A stretch of DNA of 64,000 nt, from positions 5,324,109-5,388,108 of the forward strand of contig NZ_CP116619.1 in NCBI RefSeq assembly GCF_030409055.1, read 5' to 3'. This DNA comes from Trichocoleus desertorum NBK24. Lineage in GTDB: Bacteria; Cyanobacteriota; Cyanobacteriia; FACHB-46. The notes under the pieces are model-generated. The model was not told the origin of the DNA, ran no database searches, and saw nothing but the letters and a program-made list of their open reading frames with translations. Positions 16,015 to 23,938 of the stretch are shown here, in pieces. The position numbers were made by a program, and so were the translations under genes. Position 1 is the stretch's first letter, and every line of letters starts with the position of its first letter.

Positions 16015-16635
16015 ATGAAATTGAGATTGATTTCAGCAATGGCAGGTGGTCTGATGTTGTCTCTGTGTTTGGCGTTGCCAGCACTGGCACAAACAGAAAT
16101 GGGAACACTGCGAGGCAACCCAGGAAGCCAAATCAACGTGCGATCGCAACCCTCTACCAATGCACCTGCGCCTAGCTATGGCATACCAGGCGATCGCGTC
16201 CAAATTTTGAGTTCAACTCGCGGTGGAGATGGCTACACCTGGCACTATGTAGAGTTCTCGCAATCTAGAGCTAGAGGATGGGTACGGGGTGATTTGCTGA
16301 GGCTCGACAGTGGCAACGGCAATCCTGCTCAGCGAGTTTCTTTTGCACCAGGAACTTCTGCTGCCACCGTCAACGGCAGTGTTCGAGGATATGAAACGCG
16401 AGACTATCTCTTGAATGCGCGAGCAGGTCAGCGGATGACCGTTGATCTACGCAGCAATAGCACCTTTATGCAGGTTGCCGTACTCAGCCCCCAAGGAGAA
16501 ACCCTGTATGTGGGGACGAACTGGACAGGGAGTTTGCCCAGCAGTGGGGATTATTTGCTACGGGTGGGGCTAGTGCGGGCAGAAGCGAGACGCGATGGTG
16601 CAGGTGGATTTAAGCTAACCGTTGGTGTTAGATAA
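16015..16635 (+). CDS. Exported SH3b-domain protein
   Basis: 206 aa. Residues 1-25 are a Sec signal peptide (basic KLR, hydrophobic core, cleavage near ALPALAQTE). Residues about 30-100 form a bacterial SH3 domain (INVRSQPST... VQILSSTRGGDG... WHYVEF... GWVRGDLL), a fold used to bind peptidoglycan or cell-wall peptides. Residues 110-206 form a beta-rich domain like those closing secreted hydrolases (ARAGQRMTVDLRSNS, GDYLLRVGL). Probably a periplasmic wall-binding protein without its own enzyme. Divergent from the ParA-fusion locus. Confidence 0.75.
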   Translation: MKLRLISAMAGGLMLSLCLALPALAQTEMGTLRGNPGSQINVRSQPSTNAPAPSYGIPGDRVQILSSTRGGDGYTWHYVEFSQSRARGWVRGDLLRLDSGNGNPAQRVSFAPGTSAATVNGSVRGYETRDYLLNARAGQRMTVDLRSNSTFMQVAVLSPQGETLYVGTNWTGSLPSSGDYLLRVGLVRAEARRDGAGGFKLTVGVR

Positions 16636-16719
16636 AGATCTGTAGCTTTGCTTGCTCATCTTTGGATTAGGCGTTGAGCCTTGACTCCTGCGGGCTCTAA
16701 AGTTTGGAGCAAAACTGCC

Positions 16720-18057
16720 TTAATTAGGAATTCTAGGAGCTGGTAAATCTTGACCAAACTGGTGCAACGTTACTTTTTGAGCTTGGCCTTGCTTACCCAC
16801 CTCAAACGTTAACTGAGCATCCACGATCTTCCAGAAAAAGTACGTAGGAGAAGTAGGGTAAATGGCGTATTTCTCCTGTCCGGTGAGCTGAGCAAAGAGC
16901 TGCCCTGACTCTGTCGTAATTGTCAAAACCACCTCAGGTGTTAGCTGATAATCCCCCACATAAGCTGGATAAACCGCTGGATCGATCGCAACCTCTTGAT
17001 ATACCTTCGGCAATTGGTAAGGCTCCCCAAACGCGATCGCCGCTAAACCCACAGCGATCTCTGCCACTGCTGCATTGCTCAGATTCGCTAGCACAATTAT
17101 CGTGACTTGGTCATCGGGATACCGGGAAAGAATCGTGCGGAACCCATCAATGCCCCCACCATGACTGATATGTTTATGACCCAACTGCTCAGCCACAACC
17201 CAGCCGTATCCGTAATAAACTTTGGCCTCCTCCGACTCAACCACTGGCACTGTAGGCGCAAACATCTCAGTCTTAGCGCGATCGCTCAACACCGCTTCCG
17301 TATAGAGTGCCTGATCCCATTTATAAAGATCTTCTACCGTTGAGTATAGACCTCCCGCTCCCGTCGGCACCGACATATCAATAAATTCAGCATGCCTATA
17401 GCCTGTATCCGTCAGGTCGTAGCCAGAAGCTCGATGTGGCAATATCTCTCGATGGCTGTCATAACCTGATCCCATCATCCCCAACGGCTCAAACAGATGC
17501 GCTCGCAAGTACTCTGCGTAGGGTTGCTCCGAAACCGTCTCGAGAATGTGAGTCAACAACGCATAGCCAGAATTGCTGTAGCGATGCTGATTGCCAGGTT
17601 CAAACTCCAACAGTCTGTCCTTGAACCAATCCACAACTTCTGCCACAGACATAGCTAGACGCTTTTTTGCCTCATAGTCCGGAAAACTGGTGTAGCTAGG
17701 AATACCACTGGTGTGATTCAAGAGTTGATGAATAGTAAGGCGATCGCCATTCGGGTAGCCAGGGAGATACGTGGCGATTGGTGCCTGTACATCCAGCAAA
17801 CCTTGGGCTTGCAGTTGTAGGATGGCAGCGGCGGTAAATTGCTTCGTTACCGAAGCCAAACGAAACTTGGTCTGCGTTGTGTTGGGTACGCTATGCTCCA
17901 AGTTAGCCATGCCATATCCCTGGCTAAACAGAACTTCGCCTCTCCGCCCCACCAAAACCGCTCCCATAAATCGCTCGGTAGCAAAGTGAGCCTCTAGATA
18001 AGTGGCGATCGCTGCTGACAAAACTGTTGTGTCTGTCTGATCCGCGTGAGCTGCCAT
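16720..18057 (-). CDS. Class C beta-lactamase-like serine hydrolase
   Basis: 445 aa. The active-site signatures of penicillin-binding-like hydrolases are in order: S69-V-T-K72 (LASVTKQF), then Y159-S-N161 (HRYSNSGYALL), then HGGG (ISHGGGIDGF) in place of KTG. HTSG at about 114-117 is also typical. Family members are D,D-peptidases, esterases or beta-lactamases. The C-terminal ~100 residues form a lipocalin-like beta domain found in many of these. No signal peptide is visible from this start, so it is more likely a cytoplasmic esterase/peptidase than a secreted beta-lactamase. Confidence 0.85.
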   Translation of the reverse strand: MAAHADQTDTTVLSAAIATYLEAHFATERFMGAVLVGRRGEVLFSQGYGMANLEHSVPNTTQTKFRLASVTKQFTAAAILQLQAQGLLDVQAPIATYLPGYPNGDRLTIHQLLNHTSGIPSYTSFPDYEAKKRLAMSVAEVVDWFKDRLLEFEPGNQHRYSNSGYALLTHILETVSEQPYAEYLRAHLFEPLGMMGSGYDSHREILPHRASGYDLTDTGYRHAEFIDMSVPTGAGGLYSTVEDLYKWDQALYTEAVLSDRAKTEMFAPTVPVVESEEAKVYYGYGWVVAEQLGHKHISHGGGIDGFRTILSRYPDDQVTIIVLANLSNAAVAEIAVGLAAIAFGEPYQLPKVYQEVAIDPAVYPAYVGDYQLTPEVVLTITTESGQLFAQLTGQEKYAIYPTSPTYFFWKIVDAQLTFEVGKQGQAQKVTLHQFGQDLPAPRIPN

Positions 18058-18255
18058 GTCTGCTTCTCCAAACCTAGCCGTATTCTAGTATTCCATCACC
18101 TCATCTATATTCTGCAAAGCTTGATGTGATACAGGGGTTCCAGTTCAGACTAGCAACCAGATATTAGTGAGTCAGTGAGGTTGGATTGATTTGACGCAAA
18201 TTTCAGCCTAGATAAGGGTGAGAAGCAGTAATTCATGCCAGCGCTGCGCTGTCCA

Positions 18256-18624
18256 TTATCGGGTGTAAACCACTCGTGAATCTAAACCTCGCGATCGCAA
18301 AAACCAAGCCAAACTCTCTGCCCCAGCGCGAGTCGGAAAAGAACCCGCATGAACGTAAGGCCCTAGGCGAGAGCGAGTAATAAAAGCATCGGGGACACAT
18401 TGCCGCACCGCATCTAACGTACCTCGGCTTTGGGAAGGTACTGCGACTATATAAGGATACTCGTTGCGTTGCCCCAGTACGATTACATCGTCTTGCTGAG
18501 TTGTATTAAAGCCAGTCACAATGGGTTGACAAGGCAAATAAGAAATGGATTGAGCTTGGGCTAAGGAAAGACAGCAGTTCCAAGCAATCCAACTGCCAAC
18601 GCTTAGGGTTAGAAATCGATTCAT
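18256..18624 (-). CDS. Exported small SPOR-like protein
   Basis: 122 aa from ATG 18624 (a GTG 3 nt upstream is equally possible). Residues 1-25 are a signal peptide ending AQAQS. The C-terminal half (YVHAGSFPTRAGAESLAWFL, then RGLDSRVVYTR) has the SPOR pattern: a V-x-x-G-S-F strand, a helix over which residues are skipped, and a final R-x-V strand. SPOR domains bind denuded glycan strands of septal peptidoglycan. Two cysteines may form a disulfide. Function beyond the periplasm is inferred. Confidence 0.6.
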   Translation of the reverse strand: MNRFLTLSVGSWIAWNCCLSLAQAQSISYLPCQPIVTGFNTTQQDDVIVLGQRNEYPYIVAVPSQSRGTLDAVRQCVPDAFITRSRLGPYVHAGSFPTRAGAESLAWFLRSRGLDSRVVYTR

Positions 18625-18889
18625 CACGAACTCACGTTGCTTAAGGATGATTGGTTTAATCGTTTATCGAATAAAAATTTGTAAACTTAGAGAATATCGC
18701 TTTGCCGAGCTTAGTTGATTACTCTGAAATTACCATCCCGCTTGAGTCTGAGAGCTAAACTTTTGCAAAATCTTCTAGGAGAGCCATTAAAGTATTAGTG
18801 AACTAGGTTTTTGTCACCCGCGATCGCTCAGAGCTACCCAATCACCCTGTACTATACGTAAGGAACTCATCGCCTTACATCGTCTCCCT

Positions 18890-19984
18890 ATGTCTGTCAC
18901 CTCGGCTGCTGACTCCAGCTTATTAACCGCTGACTCGCCACTGTGGCCTCAATTGCTTCAACAACTGCTAGACCGTCAATCTCTAGCCGCAGAGGAGGCT
19001 GCAACGCTGATGCGTGGCTGGTTGAGCGAGACAATTCCACCCGTTTTGTCAGGCGCGATTTTGGCGGCGATTCAGGCCAAAGGGGTGTCTGCAACGGAAC
19101 TGGCAGGGATGGCTCAGGTATTGCAATCCCAGTCTGCGGCGAGTGGCATGACTTTGCCAAAATTTTCAACTCCCTTAATTGACACCTGCGGTACGGGGGG
19201 AGATGGCGCTTCTACTTTCAATATCTCGACAGCGGTGGCATTTGTCGCGGCGGCAGCAGGGGTGTCTGTCGCCAAGCATGGCAACCGTTCTGCTTCTAGC
19301 AAAGTTGGTTCTGCGGATGTTTTGGAAGCCTTAGGCGTTAACCTCAGTGCGAGTCCAAACCAAGTGCAAGCCGCCTTGCAAACGGTGGGAATTACCTTTT
19401 TGTTTGCTGTGGGCTGGCATCCAGCGCTGAAAGGAGTGGCTCCACTGCGTAGAACCCTGAAAATCCGCACCATTTTTAACTTGTTGGGGCCTTTGGTGAA
19501 TCCCCTCAGACCCACCGGACAAGTCATTGGCGTGTGCGATCCTCATTTGGTAGATGCGATCGCTGAAGCTTTAAACCAACTCGGCATCCAGCGGGCGATC
19601 GTCCTACATGGACGAGAAAGGTTAGATGAAGCGGGCTTGGCAGATGTGACAGATTTGGCGGTACTGACCAACAAAACAGTGCAGCGAGTGACACTGAATC
19701 CCCAAGATTTAGGGCTAGAGTTTGCCCCAACTAGTGCGTTGCAAGGCGGAGATTTAGCAGAAAACGCTGCAATTCTGAAAGCAGTGCTGCAAGGGAAAGG
19801 TACAACCGCTCAACGGAATGCTGTGGCCTTGAATGCGGCTTTGGCTTTGCAAGTGGGAGAGCAACTACCTGAAACGGCTAACCCGCTGGAAGCTTATGCC
19901 AAGGGAATCGCGATCGCCCAGGACATCCTCCAAAGCGGAGCAGCTTGGGCCAAATTGGAACAGTTAGTAGAGTTTTTGCAATAA
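18890..19984 (+). CDS. trpD: Anthranilate phosphoribosyltransferase
   Basis: 364 aa, the usual length. Transfers phosphoribose from PRPP to anthranilate, the second committed step of tryptophan synthesis, in the cytoplasm. Diagnostic segments: [17 protein letters not shown] at 99-115 (PRPP and Mg2+ site), [20 protein letters not shown] from 129, and [13 protein letters not shown] further on. The gene is alone, as commonly found in cyanobacteria where trp genes are scattered. ATG at 18890 follows a weak ribosome-binding site. There is no attenuator or leader peptide in the 260 nt upstream that I can see. Confidence 0.95.
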   Translation: MSVTSAADSSLLTADSPLWPQLLQQLLDRQSLAAEEAATLMRGWLSETIPPVLSGAILAAIQAKGVSATELAGMAQVLQSQSAASGMTLPKFSTPLIDTCGTGGDGASTFNISTAVAFVAAAAGVSVAKHGNRSASSKVGSADVLEALGVNLSASPNQVQAALQTVGITFLFAVGWHPALKGVAPLRRTLKIRTIFNLLGPLVNPLRPTGQVIGVCDPHLVDAIAEALNQLGIQRAIVLHGRERLDEAGLADVTDLAVLTNKTVQRVTLNPQDLGLEFAPTSALQGGDLAENAAILKAVLQGKGTTAQRNAVALNAALALQVGEQLPETANPLEAYAKGIAIAQDILQSGAAWAKLEQLVEFLQ

Positions 19985-20049
19985 CCGTCTCCACCCAGTA
20001 AACTTCGCAGTACGCTAGAAATCAACAGCTAATGCTGGAAGGTCGTAGT

Positions 20050-20084
20050 GGATTGCCACTTGGATTGCCACTTGGATTGCCACT
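20050..20084. repeat. Three tandem copies of a 12-bp unit
   Basis: GGATTGCCACTT repeats at 20050-20061, 20062-20073 and partly at 20074-20084. It lies between trpD and the pentapeptide gene and would be read as HLDC units if a GTG at 20048 were used for translation. Replication slippage is the simplest explanation. Confidence 0.85.
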
Positions 20085-20122
20085 ACAGAAGCGAGATCTT
20101 TAACTGGGTGAGAGCGATCGCT

Positions 20123-20641
20123 ATGAATACTGAAGAACTGAAGCAGCGCTATCAATCTGGAGAACGTAATTTTAGCCAGACTCACTTAAACCAAACCAAC
20201 CTGCAACGGCTGAAATTAGGGGCAGTAGACCTCAGCCGCGCCAGTTTGGTTAAGAGCAACTTGCAGAAAGTGAACTTAGAAGATGCCAACCTCGATGGAG
20301 TCAATCTGTACCGGGCTAATTTAAGCAAGTCTCGTTTGCAACGTGTTAACCTCAACAAGGCGATTTTGGGAGAGGCCAATCTGAGCGAAGCCAATCTCTA
20401 CCGCGCTAGTTTGATTCAAGCGGATCTATGTGCTGCCAACCTAAGCAAAGCGGTGTTAAATCACGCTCAACTGAGTGGTGCTGACCTGAGAAAAGCCAAT
20501 TTGAGCCACGCTCGTTTATGTTGGGCCAACCTACGCAAGGTGAATTTGCACCAAGCTCAGCTAGAGGGCGCAGACTTGAGTGACGCTAAGTTCTGTAACA
20601 CCATCATGCCAGATGGCAGTCTCAGGAATGATGATTGCTAG
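20123..20641 (+). CDS. Pentapeptide-repeat protein
   Basis: 172 aa from the ATG at 20123 (MNTEELKQRY); upstream GTG 20048 would add a slippage-repeat peptide and is rejected. Nearly the whole protein after residue 20 is pentapeptides of the A(D/N)LxxA form (NLQRLKLGAVDLSRASL, GVNLYRANLSKSRL, GADLRKANLSHARL), giving about 28 coils of a right-handed beta-helix. It closes with NTIMPDGSLRNDDC. Many such proteins are scaffolds or DNA mimics; function here unknown. Cytosolic, no signal peptide. The C-terminal cap TIMPDGS matches the J-domain fusion gene. Confidence 0.85.
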   Translation: MNTEELKQRYQSGERNFSQTHLNQTNLQRLKLGAVDLSRASLVKSNLQKVNLEDANLDGVNLYRANLSKSRLQRVNLNKAILGEANLSEANLYRASLIQADLCAANLSKAVLNHAQLSGADLRKANLSHARLCWANLRKVNLHQAQLEGADLSDAKFCNTIMPDGSLRNDDC

Positions 20642-20672
20642 TATTACACCCCGTTAGACTGGTGGGGTTGCG

Positions 20673-20706
20673 CTGAGCCAAAAGACTGAGCCAGAAGACT
20701 GAGCCA
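20673..20706. repeat. Three copies of CTGAGCCA at 13-bp period
   Basis: CTGAGCCA at 20673-20680, 20686-20693 and 20699-20706, in the 133-nt spacer after the pentapeptide gene. Likely slippage-derived. Confidence 0.8.
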
Positions 20707-20774
20707 GGAGGCTAGGTCAGCATCTATTTTTACCCTGTCCAAATCTAAATTTTGATTTCACTGCGAAAGTTACC

Positions 20775-21146
20775 ATGACAGATTTCAACGACTGTTTAAA
20801 CCACCGCATTGCCCAAGTCGCGATTGGCGAGTTTCACTCGGGCACCTTTGCTGAAGCGAAACGCCTCTATGACGAAGCAGTTGCCACCTACGGCGAAGGG
20901 TTTAAAGAAGCTTACTTGCTCCAAGAACAAGGAACCGACAAAGGGATCTCGGTGATTCTTTGGGATAGCGAAGACAGCATGAAAGCCAACGTCAACGATG
21001 CTTATAAATCGATCCTGAAAAAACTGCTACCCCTATTTGTCAGTCCCCCCAGCTTGAGAACCTATGAGGTAGTCAGTGAAGTGCGGGCTTCTGAGGGTGA
21101 AGCATCTAGACCTGAAGCATCCAGAGCTGAAGCATCCAAAGTATGA
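20775..21146 (+). CDS. Hypothetical protein with ABM-like fold, 123 aa
   Basis: 123 aa. The first 95 residues read as a ferredoxin-like alpha/beta fold of the antibiotic-biosynthesis-monooxygenase type (VAIGEFHSGTFAEAKRLYDEA, FKEAYLLQEQGTDKGISVILWDSEDSMKAN). Such small dimers range from monooxygenases to simple ligand binders; no catalytic residue can be named. The last 25 residues are a low-complexity EAS repeat (EGEASRPEASRAEASKV) caused by a 15-bp tandem duplication. The stop overlaps the start of the methyltransferase gene by 4 nt, implying coupled translation. Confidence 0.65.
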   Translation: MTDFNDCLNHRIAQVAIGEFHSGTFAEAKRLYDEAVATYGEGFKEAYLLQEQGTDKGISVILWDSEDSMKANVNDAYKSILKKLLPLFVSPPSLRTYEVVSEVRASEGEASRPEASRAEASKV

Positions 21147-21928
21147 GCGTGAGTGGCATCAGCGATCGCTCTTTGCTACAGAAAGCTCTCATCAGACGAG
21201 CGATCGCGTTGTTGCTCACGACTTGCTTGGGGTTGTTGCTCACTTGTATGGGGCCAATGACTCCCGCTGTCCTTGCGGACGTGGCAAGTGTCTACCAGCA
21301 GCGCGATCGCCATAACTCTGACGGAATCGGCAAAATCTACATGGGCCGAGAGATTGCTCAGGTGATGGGCCATCAGGGAGCGGCTTGGCTAGAGCGATCG
21401 AGTCGGAGTTGGCAAGAGCAACCGCAACGAGTTGTAGAAGCACTAGATCTCCAACCGTCGGATGTGGTGGCGGATATTGGAGCAGGCACAGGTTACTTTA
21501 GTTTTCGGCTTAGTCCCTTGGTACCAGATGGAAAAGTGTTGGCGGTCGATGTCCAGCCAGAGATGATTGACATCCTCAATTTTCTCAAGCAAGAAAACCA
21601 AGCAACCAATGTCGAACCCGTTCTTGGCACCGTGCAAGATCCGCATCTCCCTGCTGCGAGTGTAGATCTCGCTTTAATGGTGGATGCTTATCATGAATTT
21701 GAGTATCCCCAAGAGATGATGACAGCCCTGGTGCGATCGCTCAAACCTGGAGGCAGAGTTGTTCTAGTAGAGTACCGGGGTGAAAATCCCCTAATTCTGA
21801 TTAAAGGTCTCCACAAAATGACCCAGCGCCAAGTCAAAAAAGAGATGCAAGCGGTGGGCTTAGTTTGGCAAGAAACCAAGAACTTGTTACCGCAACAACA
21901 TCTAATGATTTTTCGCAAAGTTGCCTAA
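21143..21928 (+). CDS. SAM-dependent methyltransferase with N-terminal signal or anchor helix
   Basis: 261 aa. Residues about 14-45 are basic then strongly hydrophobic (RRAIALLLTTCLGLLLTCMG) and end at a plausible AXA-type site (PAVLADV), so it is exported or anchored. The body is a class I Rossmann methyltransferase: motif I DIGAGTGYFS at 111-120, then LAVDVQPEM, then VDLALMVDAYHEF and LKPGGRVVLVEY. It would use S-adenosylmethionine, which is cytosolic, so either the helix only anchors the enzyme with its active site inside, or substrate is carried elsewhere. Second gene of a 4-nt-overlap pair with the ABM-like gene. Confidence 0.75.
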   Translation: MSVSGISDRSLLQKALIRRAIALLLTTCLGLLLTCMGPMTPAVLADVASVYQQRDRHNSDGIGKIYMGREIAQVMGHQGAAWLERSSRSWQEQPQRVVEALDLQPSDVVADIGAGTGYFSFRLSPLVPDGKVLAVDVQPEMIDILNFLKQENQATNVEPVLGTVQDPHLPAASVDLALMVDAYHEFEYPQEMMTALVRSLKPGGRVVLVEYRGENPLILIKGLHKMTQRQVKKEMQAVGLVWQETKNLLPQQHLMIFRKVA

Positions 21929-21957
21929 CCAGCGATCGCCGTTTCTCTAAACGCTGC

Positions 21958-22239
21958 TTAAGCTGAGGCAGGAGGAATCACAGTGGCTTGGTTGGTAGCG
22001 CTGTTCCACACAATCCAACCACAAGTACCCTCTGTTTCGGGTTCGCTCTGGCTGACTTTAAAGTAGAGCTTGTCACCTGTACGAGGTTCGATCGCGAAGT
22101 CAGCGTTTTGAGCGTATACGACCTTGAAGCCCCGATCTCTAAGGCAGTAAGTGGCCCAAGCTTTCAGTGAGTGTTTGGCTGGCTCAAAGGGAATGGGAGG
22201 ATTTTGAAAAACAGTTTCAATCGTAGCGATCAGTGACAC
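21958..22239 (-). CDS. Hypothetical protein, 93 aa
   Basis: 93 aa starting at GTG 22239 with an AAGGA ribosome-binding site. Compact alpha/beta sequence: a helix (SLKAWATYCLRDRGFKVVYAQ), then strands (DFAIEPRTGDKLYFKV and GTCGWIVWNS). Length and lack of signal suggest a small soluble cyanobacterial protein. I do not recognise a family. It converges on the methyltransferase gene. Confidence 0.6.
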   Translation of the reverse strand: MSLIATIETVFQNPPIPFEPAKHSLKAWATYCLRDRGFKVVYAQNADFAIEPRTGDKLYFKVSQSEPETEGTCGWIVWNSATNQATVIPPASA

Positions 22240-22428
22240 GGGACTCGATCCTTTAGAAATACAACTCTAAACGGCAAAACTAACCAGGTGAAACACTAGT
22301 ATTTCTTTAGTATCTCCGAGGATGGCTCCGGAAATGAATCCATTGGGTTCTGAGTTGGGAATACTGCCAGTATTTAGGGCAAGTATTTACGGCGGTAGCG
22401 GACCCATCCATTTGGAGAGTCAGAGAGT

Positions 22429-23754
22429 GTGAAGAAGCCCATAGGAAAATTCATTCACCAGTTCAGGCAATGGTTGCCGACCCTACTGGAAGCCCCTGGC
22501 GAGGTGGAGTTTAACAACTACTGGGCGTGGCGACGGCGCTTTCTCTACAAGCGTTTAAGCTTAGGTTTGGGATTGGGGCTACTTTACTTTTCAGGATTGA
22601 CAGGGCTGTACCTAATCCAGATGATGTTGGGCGATCGCTCCCTGAATGCATTTATAGTCAAGAACCTGATGACCTCCTTGAGCATGGCAGGTTGGCTGAT
22701 CTGGCTGCAATTGCCTGTGGGTAGACGCCAGCAAGCGATCGCCTTTCTGGGACTTTCGTGGTCTATCACCATGCTCACCAATGTCCCCTTGACGCTCGAT
22801 CCAGTTATCATTCCGGATCTCAAGGGCTGGACAATCACTTTCTTTGCTCAAGCTACTATTGTTCCATTTCGCTGGCGGCTACATCTGCTCTCGCAACTAG
22901 GCGCTTATGCCTTTTTCTTTTCCACCAATTGGGTTCTAACTCAGCGGTTGTTGCCTGCAAATATTCCACCCACGGGCCTTCTGTTCGACATGGCATGGAT
23001 TTGCCTCATGTCAACTTTGGTGGTGTATCTCTATGAGCGCCTGTCCAGAGCTGAGTTTCAGACTCGCTACAGGCTCAGGCAAGAACAACAGCGATCGGAA
23101 CAATTGTTGCTGAATATCCTGCCTCCCTCTATTGCCGAACGCCTGCTCAAAAAACAACAGACGATCGCTGATAGTTTTGCTGAGGTCACGGTGCTGTTTG
23201 CCGATATTGTGGGTTTTACGCGACTCTCAACTCAGATGTCGGCCCCTGAAGTGGTGGACTTACTCAACCAAGTCTTCTCCCGCTTTGATGAGTTAGCCGA
23301 ATATCATGGGCTGGAAAAGATTAAGACCATTGGCGATTCTTATATGGTAGTTGCTGGGTTGCCCCAACACCGCATCGATCATGCCTCCGCGATCGCCCAG
23401 ATGGCTTTGGCAATGCACCAAGCGCTGAAGCAGCTCAATATTCAGACAGGCCATACGTTGGAGATCCGGACAGGGATTCATACTGGGCCTGTGGTAGCAG
23501 GGATTATTGGTCTGAAAAAGTTTGCCTACGACCTATGGGGCGATACCGTCAACACTGCCAGCCGCATGGAGTCCCAAGGCTTACCAGGAGAGATTCAAGT
23601 TAGTCAAACCACCTATGAGTGTTTGAAACAGCAATATGTTTTTGAGGAGCGAGGCAGTATCTCGATCAAGGGAAAAGGAGAGATGAACACTTATCTACTG
23701 AGAGGAAAGTGTGTTCCTGAAGCGATCGCCGCTGAGCAGACAAATTTAATATAA
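22429..23754 (+). CDS. Membrane-bound class III adenylate cyclase
   Basis: 441 aa starting at GTG 22429. Residues 35-200 hold about six hydrophobic helices, then a coiled linker (FQTRYRLRQEQQRSEQLLLNILPPSIAERLLKK), then a class III cyclase domain at about 253-425. Metal-binding D259 (LFADIVGFT) and D303 (KTIGDSYM) are present. Specificity residues are K299 and D368 (YDLWGD), the adenine-selecting pair, and N375 and R379 complete the active site. It should make cAMP from ATP on the inner face of the membrane. Paralogous in its cyclase half to the protein at 55981. Confidence 0.85.
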   Translation: MKKPIGKFIHQFRQWLPTLLEAPGEVEFNNYWAWRRRFLYKRLSLGLGLGLLYFSGLTGLYLIQMMLGDRSLNAFIVKNLMTSLSMAGWLIWLQLPVGRRQQAIAFLGLSWSITMLTNVPLTLDPVIIPDLKGWTITFFAQATIVPFRWRLHLLSQLGAYAFFFSTNWVLTQRLLPANIPPTGLLFDMAWICLMSTLVVYLYERLSRAEFQTRYRLRQEQQRSEQLLLNILPPSIAERLLKKQQTIADSFAEVTVLFADIVGFTRLSTQMSAPEVVDLLNQVFSRFDELAEYHGLEKIKTIGDSYMVVAGLPQHRIDHASAIAQMALAMHQALKQLNIQTGHTLEIRTGIHTGPVVAGIIGLKKFAYDLWGDTVNTASRMESQGLPGEIQVSQTTYECLKQQYVFEERGSISIKGKGEMNTYLLRGKCVPEAIAAEQTNLI

Positions 23755-23938
23755 CTTTGCGGCGGGTGAGTGGCAGATCCAGAGACTTTGCGTAGCTTTA
23801 AAAACTATGCAGACTTGTCATAATTTTGTTTTTCCGGGTGGCAAATAGTTAGATTCGATACACTTTTCGCTGATTCGGGTGAGGCGACTCGCTAACAGCA
23901 AATTTTGAATAGAGATCTAACATTAGGAGAATAAAACT

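Noticed and set aside
18897-19527. Antisense ORFs over trpD
   Set aside because: They mirror a strongly conserved enzyme gene; no motif supports them.
20048-20122. GTG start at 20048 adding about 25 residues to the pentapeptide protein
   Set aside because: The added peptide is the translation of three 12-bp slippage repeats (HLDC units); the ATG at 20123 fits the conserved start of the repeat protein.
21085-21140. Short direct repeats looking like a tiny CRISPR array
   Set aside because: They are 15-bp tandem units inside coding sequence (EAS repeats) with no spacers or cas genes.
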